DNA of 64,000 nucleotides. Origin: Perognathus longimembris pacificus. Taxonomy: Eukaryota > Chordata > Mammalia > Rodentia > Heteromyidae. Of this stretch, positions 21,411 through 32,130 are shown in pieces; within the stretch, counting starts at the first letter, position 1, and every line of letters begins with the position of its first letter. Under the pieces are notes generated by a model, which was not told the origin of the DNA, ran no database searches, and worked only from the letters and a program-made list of their open reading frames with translations. The stretch spans positions 36,202,786-36,266,785 of the forward strand of contig NC_063176.1 in NCBI RefSeq assembly GCF_023159225.1, given 5' to 3'. The translations under genes were made by a program, and so were the position numbers.

Positions 21411-21618
21411 GGGGCTGGGGATATGGCCTAGTGGCAAGAGTACTTGCCTTGTGTACATGAGGCCCTGGGTTCAATTCCCCAGCACCACATATACAGAAAA
21501 TGGCCAGAAGTGGCGCTGTGGCTCAAGTGGCGGAGTGCTAGCCTTGAGCAAAAAGAAGCCAGGGACAGTGCTCAGGCCCTGAGTCCAAGCCCCAGGACTG
21601 GCCAAAAAAAAAAAAAAA
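21411..21618 (+). mobile_element. IDL-Geo SINE, young
   Basis: AATAATCTAAAAAG on both sides; A-box-like TGGCTCAAGTGG of the Geo half at 21519-21530. Confidence 0.95.
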
Positions 21619-21659
21619 TAATAAATAATAATAATAATCTAAAAAGAGAGAAAGAAAAA

Positions 21660-22030
21660 GAACTACATTGAGTGCCCTAAGGAGGGAACTTATATGATGC
21701 CATCCCTGGAAATGGACATCTTAATCTCAGGAGTCTATCATTGAGGCATCCCCAGTGCAGAGGAATTGGGACTTGTGCCAATGACAGCAGGATTCAGGAG
21801 GAATGGTCACTTGGGGCTAGCAATGAGTGACAAAAGACTTTTGAGTGATGTAGCAAATGACCAATTATCAAATACTTGGTAGTGAAGGAATGAATACCCA
21901 TGGAATATCAACACACAATTGGAAGCAGAGTGACTTCCATTTTGCCTCTTGCTAAAACCCTGAAGGAGGGAGAGAACAGAGTTGAACTAGAAAAAAGGGA
22001 TTAAAGAGCCCACACCTCAGAAATAGGTAG
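21660..22030. other. Unassigned intergenic sequence
   Basis: No feature recognised. Confidence 0.5.
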
Positions 22031-22033
22031 GAT

Positions 22034-22245
22034 GAAGCCAGGTACGGGTTGCTCATACCTATAATCCTAACTACTCAGTATGATCTGAGGGTCATGGTTT
22101 GAAGCCAGACACTGAAGTCCATGAGACTATTTCTAATCAGCCACCAAAAAAACTGAGCCAGAAGTAGAGGTGTGGCTCAAGTGGTAGAGTGCTAGCCATG
22201 TGTAGAAAAGCCAAGTGGGAGTGCAAAGCCCTGAGCACAAAAATA
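22034..22245 (+). mobile_element. B1-Geo SINE
   Basis: Diverged, with a short deletion around ACTCAGTATGATCTGAGG. Confidence 0.75.
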
Positions 22246-22511
22246 TGAATAGACTAGATAGAATAGAAGTAGATAGAATGAAAATTCAAATTCAACATTT
22301 CCTTGTAATCTGGTTTGGCTCATCAATAGTGTTAACATTGAGAGCTGGGTGTTTGTGTTTCAGGAAGACCTGAGAAACTTCAACCTTCCATGTTCTTGCA
22401 GCCATCAAAGAATTCAGAAGTGAGATAAAGTAAATTGAGAGGACGTTTTATTACAGAAAAAAAGGTATATACTCAAGGGGTAAGTGTAGAAGTTCTCAGA
22501 GTAAGTCTTGA

Positions 22512-22640
22512 GGCATTAAAAAAATTTTCATTGTTATTATAAAGGTTATGTACAGAGGGGTTACAGTTACGTGAGTCAGGGAAAAAGTACATTTCTTTTT
22601 GGACAGTGTCACCCCTTCTGGGGCAGCATTTCACATTGGC
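22512..22640 (-). mobile_element. Lineage L1 3' end
   Basis: TTATAAAGGTTATGTACAGA, GGGGTTACAGTTACGTGAG. Confidence 0.65.
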
Positions 22641-23019
22641 AAATGGAGGGGAAGCTTATTCATAGGCTAAAAAGCAGGGTGCAGAACAGAGTCTCTTCCC
22701 ATTTTCTGTTCTCACATGGAGTTTTCAGCTGTGTCATGGTATCATATGCATGCCGGGAACACCCAAACCACAATGCTAATAATACAGAAATGCCATTATA
22801 GTAAAAGATAATAGTTATCTGGGTCTTGGTCTGCCATGTTGGTCCCAGGCAATTCTGGCAAGATCTCCTTTTTACTGTTTGAACAGTTACGTTATGTACT
22901 GCTGTAACAGGGCTCTTCCGTTGCGTTGCATCAGTCTTTAGCCATCATGAAGATGCCTCTTGCCCTATGTTATCTAGTCTGCCTCAGTGGTAGTCTTATT
23001 TTAGTTATTTACTTTTTGT
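22641..23019. other. Unassigned intergenic sequence
   Basis: Possibly more L1 3' UTR; not recognisable. Confidence 0.4.
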
Positions 23020-23213
23020 GCTTGTACTAGGAATTGAACTCAAGACCTCACCCTTTCTTGGCTTGTTCATGTGGCTGGTAGTCCACCAATCTGAGCCTAC
23101 AGCTTAGCTTTTTGCTGGTTATCTTGAATTTTTCTGCCCAGATTGGTTTCAACTCTGATCCTCTGGATCTCAGCCTCCTTGGTTATTAGGATTATAGGTA
23201 TGAGCTTCCAGCC
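23020..23213 (-). mobile_element. B1-Geo SINE
   Basis: Diverged; GAATTGAACTCAAGACC...GGATTATAGGTATGAG. Confidence 0.7.
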
Positions 23214-23337
23214 TGCAAGAGGTAGTTTTAATTTTGAGTGGTAGTTTCCTCTAATAGTTCTCAAGTGCTCAGATTGCGGCTTTGGCTTTGAGATTCTCTT
23301 GGCCAACTGGGCCAATGATTTTTCTTCTACCTAAGCA

Positions 23338-23490
23338 CAGAAGAAGAAGGAGAATGAGAAGGGGAAGGGGGAGCGGAAGGAGGGGGAGGGGGAGGGGAGG
23401 GGGAGGGGGAGGCAGAGGGGAAGGGGGAGGGGGAGGGGGAGGAGGAGGGGGAGGAGGAGGAGGAGGAGGAGGAGGAGGAGGAGGAGGAAG
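23338..23490. repeat. (GGGGGA)n/(GGA)n purine tract
   Basis: About 150 purine bases (two early pyrimidines), same unit types as 3177-3384. Confidence 0.97.
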
Positions 23491-23940
23491 AGGCCTGAGT
23501 TTGTACCTCTCATAGTAATTTCCATTTCCTGTCAGTTTTTCTCTGGCCCTGTTAGACATTTGATTCTCCCAATAAAACCCAGTCCTATTTATGTTATGCT
23601 TCCTCTCTTGCTTGTGACTTATCAGCTACAACAAATCCTAAAGGTCATATGCTCTCTCACAGCACACCGTGGCTGTTGGTACCTACCACAGAGTCATGAT
23701 GCTTTCTCACAGTACAAGTCAACTCTGGCTGTGAAAGCCAAAAATATTTAGTGTTCAAAGCAAAAAGAGCAGTCTAACCCTTTAATAAAGACTTACTTAA
23801 GACTCTCTGAGTCGGACAATGACCTTAAATAATGTTAAGGGCCCCTCCCCTTGCATTCTCAAATGTGTCTCAAGAGTTATCAGCAGTGTTATTTGGGTCT
23901 TACTGGTCACTAAATCTGTTGAAGAACAAAATTACAATTT
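23491..23940. other. Unassigned intergenic sequence
   Basis: No feature recognised. Confidence 0.5.
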
Positions 23941-23941
23941 A

Positions 23942-24236
23942 GGGGCTGGGAATATGACCTAGTGTAGAGTGCTTGCCTCGTATACCTGAATCCCTGGGTT
24001 CCATTCCTCAGCACCACATATAGAAAATGGCCAGAACGGGCTGGGAATATGGCCTAATGGCAAGAGCACTTGCCTCCTACACATGAAGCTCTCAGTTCGA
24101 TTCCCCAGCACCACGTATATGGAAAACAGCCAGAAGGGACGCTGTAGCTCAGGTGGCAGAGTGCTAGCCTTGAGCGGGAAGAAGCCAGGGACAGTGCTCA
24201 GGCCCTGAGTCCAAGCCCCAGTTCTGGCAAAAAAAA
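23942..24236 (+). mobile_element. IDL-IDL-Geo composite
   Basis: An IDL half with the first bases of Geo (23942-24037, ending GAAAATGGCCAGAAC) is followed directly by a complete IDL-Geo (24038-24236). Confidence 0.88.
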
Positions 24237-24300
24237 GAAGTGGGGTCTGGTGAGATACCTTTAGGTTATTTGGCAGGTACCCTTGGAAAATGTTTGTTTA

Positions 24301-24532
24301 GGGGCTGGGGATATGGCCTAGTGGCAAGAGTGCTTGCCTCGTATACTTGAAGCCCTGGGTTCGATTCCCCAGCACCACATATACAGAAAATGGCCAGAAG
24401 TGGCGCTGTGGCTCGAGTGGCAGAGTGCTAGCCTTGAGCAAAAAAAAAAAAAAAAAAAAAAAAAAGAAGCCAGGGACAGTGCTCAGGCCCTGAGTCCAAG
24501 CCCTAGGACTGGCAAAAAAAAAAAAAAAAAAA
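24301..24532 (+). mobile_element. IDL-Geo SINE with expanded internal A run
   Basis: The GAGCAAAAAGAAGCC segment has grown to about 25 A's (24440-24464). Confidence 0.93.
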
Positions 24533-24572
24533 TTTTTTTTTAATTACAATTCAGTTATAGATCTGATCTGTG

Positions 24573-24632
24573 TGCGTGTGTGTCTGTGTGTGTGTGTGTG
24601 TGTGTGTGTCTGTGTGTGTCTTTGTGTGTCTG
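24573..24632. repeat. (TG)n microsatellite
   Basis: Imperfect TG array with TC interruptions. Confidence 0.92.
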
Positions 24633-24857
24633 TGTTGGCCAGTATTAGGGCTTGAATTCAGGGCCTGAATACTGTCTCTTAGCTTTTTCGCTCAAGACTG
24701 GCCCTCTACCACTTGAACCAACTCTCCTGGCTTTTTTGGTGGTTAACTGAGATGAGAGTCACACAGACTTTCCTTCCTGTGCTGTCTTTAAACTACAATC
24801 TTCAGATCTCAGCCTCCTGAGTAGCAAGAATTACAGCCATGACTACTGGCACCTGGC
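24633..24857 (-). mobile_element. B1-Geo SINE
   Basis: Complete; ends CAGCCATGACTACTGGCACC. Confidence 0.82.
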
Positions 24858-24921
24858 ATAAAACTTTTTAAAATAATTAAAAATCCATTAATATTCTTGC
24901 TTTATTATTATATTATTATTT

Positions 24922-25332
24922 TGGCCAGTCCTGGGCCTTGAACTCAGGGCCTGAGCACTGTCCCTGGCTTCTTTTTTTTTTTTTTTTTTTGCCAGTCCTG
25001 GGCCTTGGACTCAGGGCCTGAGCACTGTCCCTGGCTTCCTTTTGCTCAAGGCTAGCACTCTGCCACTTGAGCCACAGCGCCACTTCTGGCTGTTTTCTGT
25101 ATATGTGGTGCTGGGGAATCGAACCCAGGGCCTCATGTATACGAGGCAAGCTCTCTTGCCACTAGGCCATATCCCCAGCCCGCTGGCTTCTTTTTGCTCA
25201 AGGCTAGCACTCTACCACTTGAGTCACAGTGTCCGTTCCGGCTTTTTCTATATATGTGGTGCTGAGGAATCGAAACTAGGGCTTCATGTATACAAGGCAA
25301 ACACTCTTGCCACTAGGCCATTTTCCCTGCCC
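24922..25332 (-). mobile_element. IDL-Geo SINE split by a younger IDL-Geo
   Basis: Pieces 24922-24983 and 25182-25332; CTGGCTTCTTTTT duplicated at the break. Confidence 0.93.
24984..25181 (-). mobile_element. IDL-Geo SINE nested in IDL-Geo
   Basis: Near-consensus; same orientation as its host. Confidence 0.94.
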
Positions 25333-25650
25333 CTATTTTTTTCTTTTTTGCTTTATTATTATTTTCTACTTTTCAAGTGGTTCATGTTGGTAGTGGCTAC
25401 TCTATTGGACAGTACAAATATGGAACATTCTTGTTGTTGCACAAATTTGTGTTGGCCAGTACTGCCTTAGCATTTGAATCTAGTATTTATATATAGAAAG
25501 ACTTTGTGGTTAGTAGTATGGTTGAAATTCAGAACTAGTAGGGGCTTGTCCTGGAATTGTATTGGATACCACTTTGCTTATAGATTATAAGTTTGTGTGT
25601 GCATGTGCAGTGTATGAGAGGGGAGATGATTGTAAATCAAAAAAGATTCA
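25333..25650. other. Unassigned intergenic sequence
   Basis: No feature recognised. Confidence 0.5.
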
Positions 25651-25852
25651 CGGGCTGGGCATATGGCCTAGTGGCAAGAGTGCTTGCTTTGTATACATGA
25701 GGCCCTGGGTTCAATTCCCCAGCACCACATATACAGAAAAATGGCCAGAAGTGGCGCTGTGGCTCAAGTGGCAGAGGGCTAGCCTTGAGCAAAAAGAAAC
25801 CAGGGACAGTGCTCAGGCCCTGAGTCCAAGGCCCAGGACTGGCCAAAAAAAA
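25651..25852 (+). mobile_element. IDL-Geo SINE, young
   Basis: AAAAAAGATTCAC on both sides. Confidence 0.94.
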
Positions 25853-25878
25853 AAAAGATTCACAAACCCATGACATTT

Positions 25879-25955
25879 GGGCTAGGGCTATGTCTCAGTG
25901 GTAGTATTTGTATAGCATGCACCAGGCCTCAGGTTTGATTAATACCACAAAACAA
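25879..25955 (+). mobile_element. ID-like monomer
   Basis: GGGCTAGGGCTATGTCTCAG...GCATGCACCAGGCCTCAGG. Confidence 0.65.
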
Positions 25956-26350
25956 AACAACACACATTATTGCATAATGATTAACTCAACTTTTTCCCCT
26001 AAAAAAAAATTAAACTTATTCCCCTTGAGGTATTTGTTTAAGCCTTTGTGGTTACCTCTGTTAGCTATTATCATCTCCACACAACAATTCACCTTCAAGG
26101 CCCAGCCTTGTGAAACTCCTAGAAAATTCCTTTTCTCTCTCAGACAATGTGGCTCAAGTGTCCATTATAGAATGTATCTTAGTCATGTTGCAAATTGTAA
26201 TTTGTTGCAGGCCATTGCTCCTTCCAATGGACTGTGATCATGTCAGAAGCAGAGGTTATGCCTTTTTGTTTGTTTAATATTCTCCTAGTGCCTAGCATCC
26301 TATCTTCTCCATTAGAGGAATTCAATAATTGTTGACTTAATCTTAAGTCA
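25956..26350. other. Unassigned intergenic sequence
   Basis: No feature recognised. Confidence 0.5.
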
Positions 26351-26351
26351 C

Positions 26352-26740
26352 AAGTCGCTTCTGTGCGTGGTGGAGAGGGGTATTGGAGATTGAATATAGA
26401 ACCTCACACTTGCTAAGTAAGTGATCTACCACTTGAGCCACTCTAACACTCTCTTGCTGTTATTTTTTCAGATAGCATCTTGCTTTGTTCTCAGGCCTAG
26501 ACTGTGATTCTTCTATTTGTGCTTTTGTGGATCTCTGGGATTACAGGCCTGTGCCACTGCACCTGGTCATTGTGCTTTCTCCAGAGTTGGAATGATAGGT
26601 ACATGTTATAATGTCCAGCTAATTATTTATATGGAGTCTCCCAAACTTATTTTGTGCTCTGGAGGAGCTCAAATCACAAATACCTGATCCCTGACTCTCA
26701 AGTAACTAGGATTGCAAGTTTGCGCCACCAAGCTCAGCAG
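26352..26740 (-). mobile_element. Old ID/B1 fragments
   Basis: Two degraded reverse copies, ending near GGGATTACAGGCCTGTGCCA and AGGATTGCAAGTTTGCGCCA. Confidence 0.5.
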
Positions 26741-26894
26741 AATTCTTAGAAATCTAAAAGACACTGTGGTTCTAATTGTGCACCAAGCATAGTACTTCCA
26801 ATCTCAGTGTTAACTTTATTGCTCTAGGTACTGAGGGCTAAAACTCCAGAGTAATCCCTGTTTTCTTGTTTCCTCATTTTTTGTTTTGTTTTGG

Positions 26895-27148
26895 TTCTTT
26901 GGTGTTGGTCCTGGGGCTTGAACTCAGGGCCCTGCGCACTGCCCCTAAACTTCTTTTGCTCAAGACTAGTGCTCTGCCACTTGAGCCACGAATCTACTTA
27001 AGACTTTTTTCTTTCTTTCTTCTTTTCATAGTTTTGTGGAGACAAGAATTCCACAGACTTTATTGCCCAGGCTGGCTTTGACCTATGATCCTCAGATTTC
27101 AGCCTCTTGAATAGCTAGGATTACAGGGGTGAGACACTGGCTCCAGGC
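26895..27148 (-). mobile_element. B1-Geo SINE
   Basis: Complete, with a CTTT-rich insertion in the middle. Confidence 0.82.
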
Positions 27149-27170
27149 TCCTCACTTTTTCTTTCTTTTC

Positions 27171-27388
27171 TTTTTTTTTTTTTGTTTGTTTTTTTGGCCA
27201 GTCCTGGGCCTTGGTCTCAGGGCCTGAGCACTGTCCCTGGCTTACTTTTGCTCAAGGCTAGCACTTTGCCACTTGAGCCACAGCGCCACTTCTGGCTGTT
27301 TTCTGTATATGTGGTGCTGGGGGATCGAACCCAGGGCCTCGTGTATACGAGGCAAGCTCTCTTGCCACTAGGCCATATCCCCAGCCCC
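27171..27388 (-). mobile_element. IDL-Geo SINE
   Basis: CTCCTCACTTTTTCTTT on both sides; the downstream copy of this duplication is also the upstream flank of the next SINE. Confidence 0.94.
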
Positions 27389-27420
27389 TCCTCACTTTTT
27401 CTTTGTTTGGTTTTGTTTTT

Positions 27421-27614
27421 GTTGCCAGTCCTGGGGCTTGAACTCAGGGCCTGAGCACTGTCCCTGGCTTCTTTTTGCTCAAGGCTAGCACTCTGCCACT
27501 TGAGCCACAGCGCCACTTGTGGCTTTTTCTATATATATGTGGTGCTGAGGAATCAAACCTAGTGCTTCATGTATACAAGACAAGCACTTTACCACTAGGC
27601 CATATTCCCAGCCC
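27421..27614 (-). mobile_element. IDL-Geo SINE
   Basis: Second insertion at the same target: followed by a third copy, CTCCTCATTTTTTCTT. Confidence 0.92.
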
Positions 27615-27615
27615 T

Positions 27616-28004
27616 CCTCATTTTTTCTTATATTACATCTCATCACCTCCACTGATTTGCCTGGTTCTTGTTACCATCTTTCCTTGGGAGTTTTGCATGT
27701 CTTATGCCAGGTTAGCTTATTTCTATATTATGTACGAAGTATGGGGGTTTAAACTTGGCCTCCTGCTTGCTAGGCTGGCATTCTATTAGGTATTATTATT
27801 ATACCTGCCTTACAGATGAAGATAACGAGGCATAGAAATACTAATTTGTTCAAGGTCACCTAGGTCAGAGGACATAAATCATAGCTTAACATTCTTCCAC
27901 TTAAATCAGTCTAATAATTCCCTACTGTCATCAGAGTTCAAGCCAAAGTTCCCATAGGTCTATAAATCTACATAGTAATTCTCCTTTATCTGAAGAATTT
28001 ATTT
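27616..28004. other. Unassigned intergenic sequence
   Basis: No feature recognised apart from a possible ID-like end at 27730-27790. Confidence 0.45.
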
Positions 28005-28247
28005 TATTTTATTGGTGCTTGTCCTGGGGTTTGACTGAGAGCATAGGCACTGTCCCTGAGCTTCTTTATTTGCTCAACTCTAGTGTTCTACCACTTGAGC
28101 ATAGCTCCATTTCTGGCCTTTTGGGAGGTTACTTGGAGCTAAAAGAGTCTCAATGGACTTTCCTGCCTGGGCCGGCTTTGAACGGAGATCCTCAGATCTC
28201 AGCTTCCAGAGTAGTTAGCATTACAGGCTTGAGCCATAAGTCTGGCT
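28005..28247 (-). mobile_element. B1-Geo SINE
   Basis: Complete. Confidence 0.8.
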
Positions 28248-28270
28248 ATCTGAAGTTTTGATTTCTACTT

Positions 28271-28503
28271 TTTTTTTTTTTGCTGGAGTCTTGAACTCAG
28301 GGCCTACCTATACTTGTTCCTGAGCTTTTTTGCTCAAGGCTAGTACTCTACCACTTGAGCACAGCTCCACTTGTGGCTTCTTGTTAATTAATTGGAGGTA
28401 AGAGTCTTGCCAACTATCCTGCCTGGGCTGGCTTTGAGCTGCAATCTTCAGATCTCATCCTCCTGAGTCGCTGGGATTATAGGTATGAACCACTAGCACC
28501 TGG
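28271..28503 (-). mobile_element. B1-Geo SINE
   Basis: Complete; follows the previous copy by about 25 bases. Confidence 0.83.
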
Positions 28504-28705
28504 CTGTTTGCAATAATTTATTTATTTCAAGTCCAAAGTCAGCCTGAGTTACATAATGAGCCTCTGTTTCAAAATAAATAATTCACCAAGAAAAAAAAAC
28601 AAAACAAGACAGAGATTTTAAAGATTATTTCACAAATTCAATATGTCTATGTGTTGAAAAATCTCAAGGCTTATTATTCTTTGAATGTTTACAGAGCTAT
28701 ACGAT

Positions 28706-28913
28706 CTTTTTTTTTTTTTTTTTGGCCAGTCCTGGGCCTTGGACTCAGGGCCTGAGCACTGTCCCTGGCTTCTTCCCGCTCAAGGCTAGCACTCTGCCAC
28801 TTGAGCCACAGCGCCGCTTCTGGCCGTTTTCTGTATATGTGGTGCTGGGGAATCGAACCCAGGGCCTCCTGTACACGAGGCAAGTACTCTTGCCACTAGG
28901 CCATATCCCTAGC
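28706..28913 (-). mobile_element. IDL-Geo SINE, young subtype
   Basis: CTTCTTCCCGCTCAAGG variant; AGAGCTATACGATCTT duplicated perfectly. Confidence 0.96.
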
Positions 28914-28929
28914 CCAGAGCTATACGATC

Positions 28930-29426
28930 TTGAAGTAATAAATTGTGTAAAGTTAAAATGTATGAGTATATACAAAATTCCATTTATAGAAAAGTTACTG
29001 AGCTTGAGGATGAAACTCATTGACCTTTCATTATTTAAGTCTCAGATAAAGCCACACCAGAAGTGACCAGAAGTGTCTAAAAATGATGGCTTGGGCAGAG
29101 TTAATAATTTGGAAGCACATTTTAAAATGGATTCTGCCTGCTATTCTGAATTCCAGTAAATTAGCAATTGTGGAATGTTAGATTCCAAGATGATTACTCC
29201 TTTGGTAATATCTGAAAAATAACTCAGTGAGTGAACTACCTTTACTATTTTTAGGACCAGCTTGAAGAATATGGAAAAAATAAACCAAAGCATATTCATC
29301 AACTGTAATTTAAGTAACTGTATATCATTTCAAACTTTGGTGATGGTTAGTTTCAAGAGATGAATGCTATTTCATATTATTGTATTCCTTTTATTTTCAA
29401 TTCATATCCTGAAATAAGGTGTGTAC
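28930..29426. other. Unassigned intergenic sequence
   Basis: AT-rich; no feature recognised. Confidence 0.5.
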
Positions 29427-29429
29427 TTT

Positions 29430-29623
29430 TTTTTTTTGCCAGTCCTAGGGCTTGGGACTCAGGGCCTGAGCACTGTCCCTGGCTTCTTTTTGCTCAGGCA
29501 CTCTACCTCCTGAGCCACAGTGCCACTTCCATCTTTTTCTGCTTATGTGGTGCTGAGGAATTGAACCCAGGGCTTCATGCATACAAGGCAAGCACTCTAC
29601 TACTATGCCACATTCCGAGCCCC
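29430..29623 (-). mobile_element. IDL-Geo SINE
   Basis: Short deletion in the Geo half (TGCTCAGGCACTC); flanks ATAAGGTGTGTAC and ATAATGTGTGTAC. Confidence 0.9.
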
Positions 29624-29659
29624 ATAATGTGTGTACCCTTGAGGATCATTTGTGGGTTT

Positions 29660-29865
29660 TTTAAATTAAATTTTATTGACAGAACACAATATCTAGGTAA
29701 TTTTCCTGTGGCATATCCTACGTGGTTACTGCATGATTTTGGTACACTGGATATTGTATATATGCCTACTTGATCTAGGAAAGGGAAAGAAAAATGAGGG
29801 TGTAAGATATTACAAGAAATGTATTTACTGCCTTAGAACTTTAAAGATAACATTAACGGTAGAAT
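29660..29865 (+). mobile_element. Lineage L1 3' UTR fragment
   Basis: TGTGGCATATCCTACGTGGT, ACACTGGATATTGTATATAT, GGTGTAAGATATTACAAG match the reverse copies elsewhere in this window. Confidence 0.6.
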
Positions 29866-30103
29866 CGTCCTGTGTCCTTCTCCTGGAGTTGTTTTTGCTT
29901 ATCCTCGTCTTATATGATCATGTGTGATCATTTGTTTTTGTACTTATCTTACATTGTTCCAACCCTGACTTTTTCTTGACAATCATTTTTCTTTGGATGA
30001 AAGAAATGGTCAATCTTCGTTATGTCTATAACATTAAAAAGATCTCCCAAATGCATAAGAACTATAGTACATAGCTAATATGTAAAAATCCTTTAACTTT
30101 GTT

Positions 30104-30314
30104 GTTTTTTTTTTTTTTTTTGGCCAGTCCTGGGCCTTGGACTCAGGGCCTGAGCACTGTCCCTGGCTTCTTTTTGCTCAAGGCTAGCACTCTGCCACTT
30201 GAGCCACAGCACCGCTTCTGGCCGTTTTCTGTATATATGGTGCTGGGGAATCGAACCTAGGGCCTCATGTATCCGAGGCAGGCACTCTTGCCACTAGGCT
30301 ATATCCCCAGCCCC
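30104..30314 (-). mobile_element. IDL-Geo SINE, young, inside another SINE's tail
   Basis: Sits in the T tract of the IDL-Geo that follows; short TTGTT-type flanks. Confidence 0.93.
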
Positions 30315-30315
30315 T

Positions 30316-30533
30316 TGTTTTTTTTTTTTTTTTTTTTTTTTGCCAGTCCTGGGCCTTGAACTCAGGGCCTGAGCACTGTCCCTGGCTTCTTTTTGCTCAA
30401 GGCTAGCACTCAGCCACTTGAGCCACAGCCCCACCTCTGGCCATTTTCTATGTATGTGGTACTGGGGAATTGAACCTAGGGCTTTCATGTATACGAGGCA
30501 AGCACTCTTGCCACTAGGCCATATTACCAGCCT
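30316..30533 (-). mobile_element. IDL-Geo SINE
   Basis: The pair is enclosed by TGTAAAAATCCTTTAA (about 30081 and 30534), the target duplication of this older member. Confidence 0.92.
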
Positions 30534-30565
30534 GTAAAAATCCTTTAAAAAAAAACCAATTTGCT

Positions 30566-31372
30566 TGCTGGACATTGGTAGCTCATACCTGTAATCCTAG
30601 CTACTCAGGAGGCTGAGATCTGAGGATCATGGTTCAAAGACAGCCTGGGTAGTAAAGTCCGTGAGACTCTAACCTCCGATTAATCACTAGAGAACCAGAA
30701 GCCGCTAAGTGGACCCTGAGCTAATGTGACTCCAGGTTAAATTTAGAGCCTCCACTTTAGATGTTTCCCGCTCAACAAAACACCCCACATTCTGATAGAA
30801 GCCAGGTTCCGGGTATGTAAAGGGCTCTGGCCCCTATCTCCCAGGGCACCTAAATGCAAACCCTTCCTGTTCTTAAATAGGCTGAGGCGGATCAAAGGTC
30901 AAGCAGAAGCAGAAAAACATGTTATTCTGCTCGACCCCCTGCAAGGTAGGTTTGAGCTAACCTGCGATTCTATTGATCTCCCAATGCGCGCCAACTTAAG
31001 AGTAAAAGGATAGGTTAGTTTGCTGCGTGCCAATTTAGGATAAACAATCATAAACTTCCGACCACATTCAGGGTTTGCTGAGCGAAGTTCTCCCAAAGGG
31101 AATGAAGGCATTTGGTTATCTGGTTCCTGTTTTACTGACTGCGTCCCTGGCCGGCCAGTGTAGGAAGTCTCTCAATAAGGCAGTTTTCCTTTTTTCCAAA
31201 TTAGCTGCGGTGGGCTCCTAATTCCGGACGATGGTCGGTGGGCTTGCTGGGCCTGCCCGCTTACTGGGTGGGCTTTTTCCCACTTCAGCGGCTCTGTGGC
31301 TCAAGTGGTTAAAAGCACTAGCCTTGAAATGAAGAGCTCAAGAACAGAACCCAGGCGCAGAGTTCAAGCCCA
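30566..31372 (+). mobile_element. B1-Geo SINE split by an LTR
   Basis: Left piece 30566-30705 ends AACCAGAAGCCGC; right piece 31288-31372 begins GCGGCTCTGTGGCTCAAGTG and runs to GTTCAAGCCCAATT. Confidence 0.85.
30706..31287 (+). mobile_element. Solo LTR-like insertion upstream of PDS5A
   Basis: 582 bases interrupting the SINE above. Ends TAAGTGGACC... and ...CCCACTTCA form imperfect inverted termini (TGAAGTGGG against TAAGTGGAC, so the first G of TG seems lost or changed). Flanks GCCGC (30701-30705) and GCGGC (31288-31292) fit a 5-base duplication with one substitution. On the + strand TTCTTAAATAGG (about 30870) could be a TATA element and CTCAATAAGG (about 31170) a weak polyadenylation signal before a T-rich U5. 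No viral coding sequence. It lies about 0.7 kb before the CpG island. Confidence 0.7.
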
Positions 31373-31375
31373 ATT

Positions 31376-31475
31376 AATTTAGTTTATTGTTATTATAAAG
31401 GTGATGTATAGAGATTACAGTCAGGCAAAGAGTACATTTCCTTTCCTACAGTGTCCTCTTTCTCACTGTCCCAGT
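31376..31475 (-). mobile_element. Lineage L1 3' end
   Basis: TTATTATAAAGGTGATGTAT, GAGATTACAGTCAGGC. Confidence 0.6.
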
Positions 31476-31624
31476 AAAAAATGCTTTTGTTTTGGGTTCC
31501 ACTGTCAGGAATTTTGTTTTTGTAGATTTAAGTGGGGGAAGTTAGATTTCAGCGGTATCTTAAACGTTTGGGAGATCAGCAGACCAAAGACAATACCTAG
31601 AGAACTTCTGCATGTTAATTTCAC

Positions 31625-31659
31625 TGTGTGTGCCTGTGTGTGTGTGTGTGTGTGTGTGT
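31625..31659. repeat. (TG)n microsatellite
   Basis: About 17 TG units. Confidence 0.93.
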
Positions 31660-31735
31660 TGGTGCTGGGGGTTGAACTGGGGACTTTTACCTGCCAGGCA
31701 GGCACTCTACCGCTTGAGCCACGCCCCTCTCTCGT
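31660..31735 (-). mobile_element. ID-like monomer
   Basis: GTGCTGGGGGTTGAACTGGG...CTACCGCTTGAGCCACGCCC. Confidence 0.6.
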
Positions 31736-32130
31736 CCCAATGTCAACTTCATATTTTCAGCTTTCAAAGCTACTAATTTTACAAATCTGAGGTCGGAAGA
31801 TGAGAACTCGGTGGCTGTCCGAGGAACGAGTGCCACACTGTCCCGGATTGCAAACTTCGTAGCTCTGCCCCAGGGTGTGTGGGGGGGGCAGGGGGGGAGC
31901 GATCGGACTTTTTTCTCCGGGTAGTTAACCAGTTTTCATCCAGTTCCGCCCACATCCCTCAAGACGACCCTACAAAAGCCGTGAACTCCTTGCCAAGGCG
32001 GAAGATAAAGCTCGGAGCGCTCGGAATCCCTGGAGCCCAAGGCCGCCCAGGCTTCACTTCCCGCCACCCGCGCTCCTCCTCCGCTCACCCTCCCAGCTCG
32101 GCTCCTCCCAGGGGCGCCCGCGCCGTAGAT

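Noticed and set aside
24916..25149. Recurrent protein-like frames (IHEALGSIPQHHIYRK, LSTVPGFFLLKASTLPLEPQ) all over the window
   Set aside because: Translations of IDL-Geo SINEs, repeated in every copy and on both strands.
1..31960. A neighbouring gene (N4BP2 lies upstream of PDS5A in human, divergently arranged)
   Set aside because: No exon-like sequence for it could be found; it is presumably beyond the left edge.
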